Part shown: positions 57,412 to 64,000 of the stretch, piece by piece
Layout of the letters: each line of letters begins with the position of its first letter
Numbering within the stretch: position 1 is the stretch's first letter
Origin: Papilionanthe hookeriana x Papilionanthe teres
Lineage: Eukaryota; Streptophyta; Magnoliopsida; Asparagales; Orchidaceae
NCBI GenBank assembly: GCA_022702705.1
Contig: CM040426.1
Coordinates: 79,569,877 to 79,633,876 of the forward strand
DNA length: 64,000 nucleotides
Direction: 5' to 3'
The notes under the pieces: model-generated
What the model saw: only the letters and a program-made list of their open reading frames with translations
Told to the model about the DNA's origin: nothing
Database searches by the model: none
Made by a program: the position numbers and the translations under genes

Positions 57412-60400
57412 TCACTCTCCCTCCCAAAATCCATGGAAGCCAAAAGGGAAGTTAAGATGTTCCGGCACTTCCAGCTTAACCACTACGGCTTCATCATCTT
57501 CTCCTATTCTTTTTGCGTCCAACACCACCAGATAACACTTGTTCCTACAAACTGCATACTGTTCCAGAAAACATGAAATACACACGTGAGCAAGAAAATA
57601 ATAATAAACACATTGCTACATAACCAAGACACACACACATATATATATATATATACATATAACTCCACCTCTACAACGACGATGTAGCCGTCTTCCTCAT
57701 CTCCGGTCGAAGTCCTTTTTGGTATAAACATGGGCTCTCCAATGAACCTTCTGCACTCAGTACTCCAAGAATTGACATCGCCATTTGAACAATCAATTTT
57801 CACCACTGTGTCGAAAGGGAAATGTGGCAGTAACTCCGTGGAACCGGAGGTTGAGCTGGCGTACATGAATCTGTGAGCTTTGCCGGAGTAGCTCGGATTG
57901 ATCACCGGAAAATCACAAAGTTTTCTCCAATTTGTTGAAGAATCGGTAACAGAGAAACTGATACATGATCCCTTACCATCTAATTCCATTGATATCTATG
58001 ATTTTATGCACACCATTGAAGATCAATCACTTAAATAATATCTATATATGTCTCGAATCAGAATCCTATATATAATGAAGGTGCTTTGATTGACTTACCT
58101 GTACTAGATGGGGCAGTAAATTTTTGTCCATGTTCATAAATGTGGGGTCCAGCTTTGAACTTCGCTTATCATAACCTACAGATTAGTGAAAGGAAATTAT
58201 ATAACTCTGCTGTAAACCAACCTTGGCTGGCCTATTTAGTTAAAAAAGTTGATCATTACCGAACAATTTTCCGGGGATGAACCACTGGTATGAGCAGACA
58301 GAAGCCTGAACATTAATCTCTATATTTCCTGCGCCATTCTTCTCTTCAAAGGCATTGCCAATATGCATTGTCCATAGTTGACAAGGAGCTTCCACTGGAG
58401 CTCTAGTCCAATTCCTTGTCGGTAATATTGTGTTGTCAGAAAATCTTGGAAGCAAGTAAATGGGAGTTGTGGGCCGACTGGAATTCACTGAAATAATTGA
58501 TACGACGGGGGCTAAACCAGCCGCAGCAACAAATGTTCCTGGATGCATTCTAATTATTAATGTGAGTACAGTTTCCATTTCAAAGGATTTGTTAATTAGA
58601 GTAAACTAAATTAATTAATGAACGTAGATTATAACCTTTCACATCGACCTTAATGCGCTTTCCCATGATTATATAGTAGGAATCAGTGAAGGCCCAGTCA
58701 TGGATCATTAGCTGCTCTGGAATGAGAAATTCCTTCTTCTGCTGCAGCTCAAAATTGCTATCAAATTCTGCAACCAAGAGACAAACAAGCTGTTTAATTT
58801 ATTAAGTTTCTGAGATGGAAATATATACAAGGATGTATGTAGATGGAGGCGGGGGACGTTTACCATAGAAGCTGAAGTTAGTTTGCGGTAGAAAAATGTC
58901 TTCATTGTCGCAGCAAAGTAAAAGGAGTCTGTTTCTCTGCGCATCAATTTTGTAATGTGATAGAGTTCTCTTTGAATGCTTCCCCAGCATTACTGGACTC
59001 ATATAATTAGTAAATTATTATTCTCTAAGTATATATGGACAAGAACATAAATTAATATATAAGCGAACTTTTTTTTTTTTCTATTTCACGTGCAAGCAAA
59101 GGCTTGAACTTTATTCCACAATGACTTCATTCCACAATGGGCCAAAGAGTGCCCGAGTTGCTTCCAAGTTATTATTATACATATAACGACGCAAAATGTA
59201 GCTATTCTCCAAATTTAACTAAATCCATCATCGATCCCATGACTGTAATGCATGTTTATTTATGATATACTATACTATATATTAAAATAAAATCCTAAAC
59301 AAAACCCTAAATGCTTTATTTGATTTGCTTCATTTTGATGAAGTATGGATTACCTGATGTGTACGGAGTACCTGATCAATTTGCTTCATTTTGAGGAAGT
59401 ATGCTTTCAAAGCTAGGGTTGTCAAAAAAACTCGTTCGCGAACAGTTCGTGTTCGGTTCGCCTGGAAGTTCGTGTTCGATTCGTTCGATAAGCAAACGAG
59501 AAGAACACGAACAATTTTTTTCGTTCGGTTTGTTAAACGAACCAAACATGAATAGTGATGTGTTCGAATATTTTGAACTCAGACACTAGCTATGTTCGTT
59601 CGTGTTCGGTTCGTTTATACCCCTAATTAGAATTTAAAGTCAGTGGTTATTTTATTAAAGTTTGTGTGATTAGTTTTATTTTAGAGAACATAAGTTGTAA
59701 GTTAGTGAAGTTATTTGTGTCAGTGGATTTAGTTTTTTTTATAGTGTTCATAAGTAAACCTAAAATTAATGTGAGTTTATGCCTTCAAAAATTGATCAGA
59801 AATTCTCTGTTTTTTGTGTTTCAATCTTAACGTTTTCTAACATTTGGTATCAGAGCAAGGTCGATATCCGGTGAAGATTTCAGTTCGGCTCCTGCAGTTC
59901 GCACGAGATCTCCTGGAGGAACTCTGATCACGGAAAGGATCGGCAATGAGGAATCCAAGGCTCGATAGACGTGACGCCGATAATTTTGACTGGGAAAAAG
60001 TTTGCGGCAAGGGGATTTCGGGGACTAGTCGGTGAAGCAGGCAGCTCGGATCGGCTCAGCGGGGAATTTCATCTAGGGAGCAGGCCTTCTTCTTTTTCAG
60101 CGATCGAGACAGAACGAAGGTCTCGCGCGAGATGGATTTACGAAATCTAAGGAGGCGGATTTCGCGAACGGGTTTTGCAAAGGCTTCGCTGCTCTCTTTT
60201 TGCGCACGAGAGGATTCGCGTCTCTTACAGTTCGACGGAGGAAGGGCATTCACGAATAGAGGTCTGCTAGAAAAGTTCTCACGTGGTTGAGCGACTCGCG
60301 GGCAGGAGGCTTCGCCACTTCGGTGGTTCGCGGAAACAGCGAATGCGAATGCAGGCGGAGCTATGAAGGCGTTCGTTGCAAGTGATCGAGGCAGAGACAG

Positions 60401-62992
60401 TTCCCTTGCGGAGGAGTTTCCCAACCGTCACTGTCGCGGCCCAGTTCGACGCTAGGCGATACCATCGTGAAAGGTGCAGGAGAGCAGTCCGGTTGGAGGT
60501 CCCGCAGAGTTGAGGAGAACGTGAGAGGGAATTCCTGGAATTCTTAAGGCGGAGGAGGGAATTGTTAATCCCTCTCAGCAGAGGAAATAAATTTCCTCTG
60601 TTGGCAAAGGCGAAGGAAAAGGAATCTTTGAATCCTACTAGAAAGTCGCAGCAGCAGTTGCAGCGATTGGATAGTTGAGTTTGGCCCGACGCTTTACGAA
60701 CAGCGGCGGTTTCGCAAACAAGCTCCAAGAGGGCGAGGTGTGACGGTTCCGCGAACAGGCGCGATAGCGGTTCGGCGGCGCGCAGGCTCGGGACAGCCAA
60801 GAGAGGCGGTTCCAATGGAGTGGAATCTGCAAAGCACAAAAATTGGAGTCTCTTGGGATTAAGAGAGCGCGATGGACGGAAATAGGACGCTTAGAGTCAT
60901 CAAATCAACTGCAAGAGGATTCTCAATCCTGATCTAATTTCCAACGTTAAGCAAGACGAATTACAACATATTGACTGTTAAGATGAAGACAATATTACGT
61001 TTGCTAGGAGTATGGTCGGTAATCGAAGGTAAAGAAAAAGATGATGACAAAGATCAAGGCGCCATGGTAGCCATCTCTCAAGCCGTGTTGGATGAAGTGA
61101 TGATGGTAATCGCAGAGAAACATAAGTCAAAGGAGGCTTGGGATGCACTCAGGGAGATGCGAGTTGGCGAAGATTGTGTTAAGAATGTGCGCATACAGGT
61201 ACTGAAACGACAACTTAACAATTTACAAATAGAGGATTCAAAGACAATAACTAATTTTTCTATGAAGCTTACCACGCTGGTAGGTGAGATCCACTTGTGG
61301 GGCACGAAGCTCGACGACAGCGAAATTGTTGAAAAATTGTTCACTGCAGTTCCAAATAAATTTCTCCAAATTATTGGAACAATTGAGCAGTTTGACGATA
61401 TTGAGAAGATACCGGTTTCAGGGGCGATATATCATCTCATAACATCGAGGAAGGAACTAAAGGGCGATTACACTCAAAGGGCAGTGAAGATCAGTTGCTT
61501 ATTACCCAAGCCGAGTGGGAGGCAAGAATCCCAAAGACAAAGAGAGATGAAGGTTCTTATAGCAACAAAAGTGGAGGTCGAGGAAACGGTGAACGCAATA
61601 AAGAAGACCGATAGCCACGTAACAGGCAGGTGTTAACATATGAAACCGAGGTAGTGTAACCCACAACATCTGATGAGAGTCTATTAGAACGAGACTATTT
61701 GGAATTGTGTTTGCTAGGAGAGAAGGAGCCATCAGCTCTCAAAGAAGCTAAGGCAGACCCGATGTGGAGAAAAGTAATAAAGGAGGAAATTTCTTCTATT
61801 CAGAGAAATAAAATTCTAGGAGATGAGAAAAAAAATTGGCTTGCAAATCATCAGTAAAAGACAACAAGCTTAAGGAGGAGATTGATGAGTTAATCTAGTT
61901 ATCTTTAGGAGTTATTTATGTATGGTTTCAACAATGTGCATTTTTAGGTGGTTAGAATTTAAAGTCAGTAGTTATTTTATTAAAGTTTGTGTGAATAGTT
62001 TTATTTTAGAGAATATGGGTTGTAAGTTAGTGAAGCTATTTGTGTAAGTTAGTGGAGTTAGCTTTATTTATTGTGTCTATAAGTAAACTTGAAATTAATG
62101 TGAGTTTAATCTTTTAAAAATTGAATAAAAATTCTCTATTTTTTGTGTTTCAATCTTAACTTTTTCTAACATAATTAAAAAGATTAATCATGATCTCGAA
62201 TAAAATTGGTGTCTTGAGTTAGCTAGCTTGAATTGCATAAAATATCTCACCATGAAGAAAACGCTTTGTAATTCCAGCAACGAGATTCAGTACTTCGCCG
62301 CCACCTCTGCCGCCTCCTTGCCGCTCCTCCGCCGTGGTGATGAGATCTGCCAGGCCAATGGTCTCCAATGACGTCGGCTCCAACTCATAAGGGTGCCCTC
62401 CGTCCCATAGACAGAACAATCGTCCTCCCCACCTAAACACCGTAGTATTAGCCACATTCTTCCGTGCGTTAGAAAGCAGAGATGTCCAACGTGATGATTT
62501 CAACATGGAAAATAATCCCGGTCGCAGGAACCTCCATTCCCCACTCTCCACCACCCTCTCCTCCCTCGCGGCCTCCGTCTCCACATACCTCGCTGAATAC
62601 ATCACCACTCCTCCCCCAATGAAGTGGAAGACCCGAAGATATCCGTGACCATCGAGGGGATGGACGGTGGATCCGTGATCATCGGCCATCATGCCGGGGC
62701 CGATGAGGTAATATGTTCCGAGGGGAAAGTCGGGGGGGAGTGTGCCTTGGGTGGGGAGGAGGGGGAGAGGTTCAGTGGACTCCGCTGGCTGGGAGGTGAA
62801 GAGACGCTGGTAATCATCGAGGGAGGTGGTGGAGGAGGAGGAATGGGGAAGGTTGGGGGGATTGGTGGTGGAGGAGATGGAAATTCAGCGGCGGCGAGGG
62901 GTGACGGAAAGGAAGAGCTTTGAGGTCGTTGTGAGAGAACTAGGAGGCAGAGAGTAAAGAAGGGGGCGGCTTTGGTGGAAAGCTGCTTGCAT
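57412..62992 (-). CDS. CCD7: Carotenoid cleavage dioxygenase 7-like gene, 7 exons, premature TGA in exon 1
   Basis: CCD7 (MAX3/D17 type) is the plastid enzyme that cleaves 9-cis-beta-carotene in strigolactone synthesis. Minus-strand exons: 62992-62251, 58992-58864, 58767-58636, 58538-58260, 58175-58099, 57995-57669, 57558-57412. All have GT/AG borders and phases 1,1,1,1,0,0; the total of 1833 nt equals 610 codons plus stop, the usual family length. The four Fe-ligand His motifs are LSHYKID, IHDWAFTD, WTMHIGNAFEE and FGFHGFW. Family blocks include DDHGSTVHPLDGHGYLRVF and NVANTTVFRWGGRLFCLW. The start MQAAFHQSRPLL resembles a transit peptide, but codon 36 is TGA (62887-62885) and ISISSTTNPP resumes in the same frame. 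Intron 1 holds transposons. It is either a recent pseudogene, a sequence error, or a gene using a downstream Met. Confidence 0.9.
59266..59625 (+). mobile_element. GTTCG-rich hAT-like element, copy c, in CCD7 intron 1
   Basis: 59414-59625 starts TAGGGTTGTCAAAAAAACTC and ends TCGTTTATACCCCTA. The preceding 59266-59413 matches the left flank of copy b (32285-32442). The right end abuts the shortened LTR of copia C. No target duplication is seen. Confidence 0.7.
59857..60871 (+). other. GC-rich leader of copia C
   Basis: One kilobase dense in TTCGCG, GGTTCGCGGA and CGCGAAC-type words, like the family B leader. A 186-codon minus-strand frame lies in it, antisense to the element, and is not considered a gene. 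Confidence 0.65.
60872..61636 (+). pseudogene. Copia C gag (UBN2-type)
   Basis: From ATG 60872 a stop comes after 21 codons. In another frame FPTLSKTNYNILTVKMKTIL leads into the open stretch LRLLGVWSVIEG, KSKEAWDALREMRVGED, LKRQLNNLQIEDSKTITNFS, KLDDSEIVEKLFTAVPNKF and a basic C-terminal tail without a recognisable zinc knuckle. Confidence 0.88.
61674..61830 (+). pseudogene. Copia C pol remnant (RT N terminus)
   Basis: LERDYLELCLLGEKEPSALK then EAKADPMWRKVIKEEISSIQ and RNKILG correspond to the segment just before the polymerase in copia pol. Protease, integrase and all catalytic polymerase motifs are missing. Confidence 0.8.
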
Positions 62993-63118
62993 CTTTGCTC
63001 GTTAATTAGCTATGCCGATGTTGCATGTGGTGCGCGCATGCCCATGTTTATATGTAAAGAACATAATGCATTCTTTGTACTTCTGATAATTATTCAAGCA
63101 GACAATTATTAATGAGAT

Positions 63119-63170
<52 letters not shown>
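62993..63170 (-). promoter_or_regulatory. CCD7 proximal promoter with TATA box
   Basis: On the minus strand CATATAAAC (TATAAA at 63052-63047) lies 55 bases upstream of the CCD7 ATG. A (TA)n microsatellite (63122-63171) bounds the promoter on the far side, so only about 130 bases separate gene and repeats. Confidence 0.45.

Positions 63171-63171
<1 letters not shown>
63122..63171. repeat. (TA)n microsatellite
   Basis: About 25 TA units. Confidence 0.95.
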
Positions 63172-63175
<4 letters not shown>

Positions 63176-63487
63176 CTTAAGTCGGGGGCGAATATAGCAG
63201 CAAGGCACTTGGAGCTTTCTGCAAAAAAAAGCAATAAATCTTATTTGGTTTCCTTCATATCATTAAACGTACGAATAAGTAAACATTTTGAAGAAGGGAC
63301 AGATAATACTTCTGTGGTATGGGACAAAGTCTGATGTGATAACTGACGAGGTAAGAAATAAGAACAGACGAGGTAAGGCATTTGGGAGCAAAAATCCATA
63401 GATAGATTTAGTTATTTAAATTCGCACTCAATATTATATTAAATAGGTTTGATTAAGTAATCTTCATATAATTATTAGTGTCATTTA
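63171..63487 (+). mobile_element. Decayed gypsy LTR relic, copy 2
   Basis: Matches 23871-24253 with small deletions (GCACTTGGAGCTTTCTGCAA, AAAATCCATAGATAGATTTA, CTCAATATTATATTAA). Its end TTAGTGTCATTTATG is a further CpG-decayed primer-binding region. Confidence 0.5.
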
Positions 63488-63943
63488 TGTTGAAATTCTT
63501 CATTCATTTCTCTAATTAATTCTTCTTTTTTCTTTACGATTCCCATTGAAAACCTTTGTGTTTTCAAGGGATATAAAACTTTTGTGTTTTCAAGAGAAAT
63601 GAATTTTATAATGTGATTCAGTATTTAGATCTAAATTCGACGTTTTCAGTATGCCACCCTTTCATATCTGCACCGCTCACATCCGTTGATCTCATGGTGG
63701 GATCACGGCCAGTAGATGTCTGTGATGGACGAGCACTATAAATATATGTGATGCTCACTGTTTTGGTCTCTAAGCTTGCTCCTCATAATTTTGTTTTCCT
63801 CACCATCGGGTTGTGAGTGAGAAAAGTTTAGAAGATCCATAACACAAAATTTATCGTGTAAGTAGAGAGTGTCGATTCAGCACCTGTAAGTTATGGCTAG
63901 AGGTACGTATGATCCTATCTCACTTCCGCTTATAGTCTCAACA
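63488..63943 (+). other. Possible solo LTR, or promoter of a gene beyond the window
   Basis: Begins TGTTGA and ends TCAACA, as LTRs do, with CTATAAATATATG near 63736 in the middle. However, no target duplication or primer-binding site is seen. Alternatively the TATA box serves a gene starting at ATGGCTAGAG (63893), followed by a donor-like GTACGTA. Undecided. Confidence 0.25.
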
Positions 63944-64000
63944 AATATATTTGTTGAAATTAATAAACAAGTTTAGATATCATTTGAAGATATCATTTAA

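Larger units (their letters stand above)
59626..62171 (+). mobile_element. Copia family C: pol-less element in CCD7 intron 1
   Basis: Right LTR 61883-62171 (TGATGAGTTAATCTAG...TTTTCTAACA). The left LTR 59626-59842 lacks the first ~67 bases. PBS TGGTATCAGAGC at 59845-59856, GC-rich leader to about 60870, gag, a short pol remnant (61674-61830) and polypurine tract TTAAGGAGGAGAT (61870-61882). It lies antisense to CCD7, ending 79 bases from the exon 1 donor. Confidence 0.9.

Noticed and set aside
60279..60839. 186-codon minus-strand frame
   Set aside because: Antisense within the GC-rich leader of copia C, no domain, explained by base composition.
62624..62923. Gly-rich 99-codon plus-strand frame
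   Set aside because: Antisense shadow of CCD7 exon 1.
63893..63910. MADS-box gene start (MARG)
   Set aside because: Only four codons precede a donor-like site; MADS-box genes have no intron there, and the window ends.

Overview
This is plant nuclear DNA: AT-rich, intron-containing and crowded with decayed Ty1/copia and Ty3/gypsy retrotransposons, LINEs, hAT-like elements and foldback MITEs. A SUPERMAN-type zinc-finger gene and a CCD7-type carotenoid cleavage dioxygenase point to a flowering plant. I cannot place it more narrowly.

Only two host genes are well supported. At 19541-20242 (+) an intronless gene encodes a single-finger C2H2 repressor-type protein with a QALGGH finger and a C-terminal EAR motif. 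At 57412-62992 (-) seven exons with consistent splice phases encode a CCD7-like enzyme of strigolactone biosynthesis. All four expected iron-ligand histidine motifs are visible, but codon 36 of exon 1 is an in-frame TGA, and intron 1 is expanded to about 3.3 kb by a pol-less copia element and a hAT-like relic. A possible 52-codon open frame (33039-33194, +) has CTG where a start codon is expected.

Layout: a gypsy LTR with an intact primer-binding site joins a decayed LINE (1-3330). Small MITEs follow (3.7 and 4.5 kb). From 6.8 to 12.5 kb lies a compound region of several unrelated, degenerate tandem arrays, including a clear 88-bp array. Copia family A copy 1, with both LTRs, is at 13.3-18.3 kb. 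The zinc-finger gene, a hAT element with an 8-bp target duplication, an RTE-type LINE end and a decayed gypsy LTR fill 19.5-24.3 kb. Further arrays occupy 26.2-28.4 kb, including a 38-bp GATCGA-rich array. Copia A copy 2 (34.4-37.2 kb) has a perfect 5-bp target duplication. A MITE cluster (41.6-45.4 kb) surrounds a solo LTR of copia family B. Two further family B elements lie at 45.7-48.4 (+) and 53.6-56.9 kb (-), and family C sits inside the CCD7 gene.

The main theme is non-autonomy: no copia element here can encode its own integrase or reverse transcriptase. The two family B elements share the same internal deletion junction, so the deleted form itself appears to have been copied in trans. 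The most notable host observations are the CCD7 premature stop and its transposon-filled first intron.
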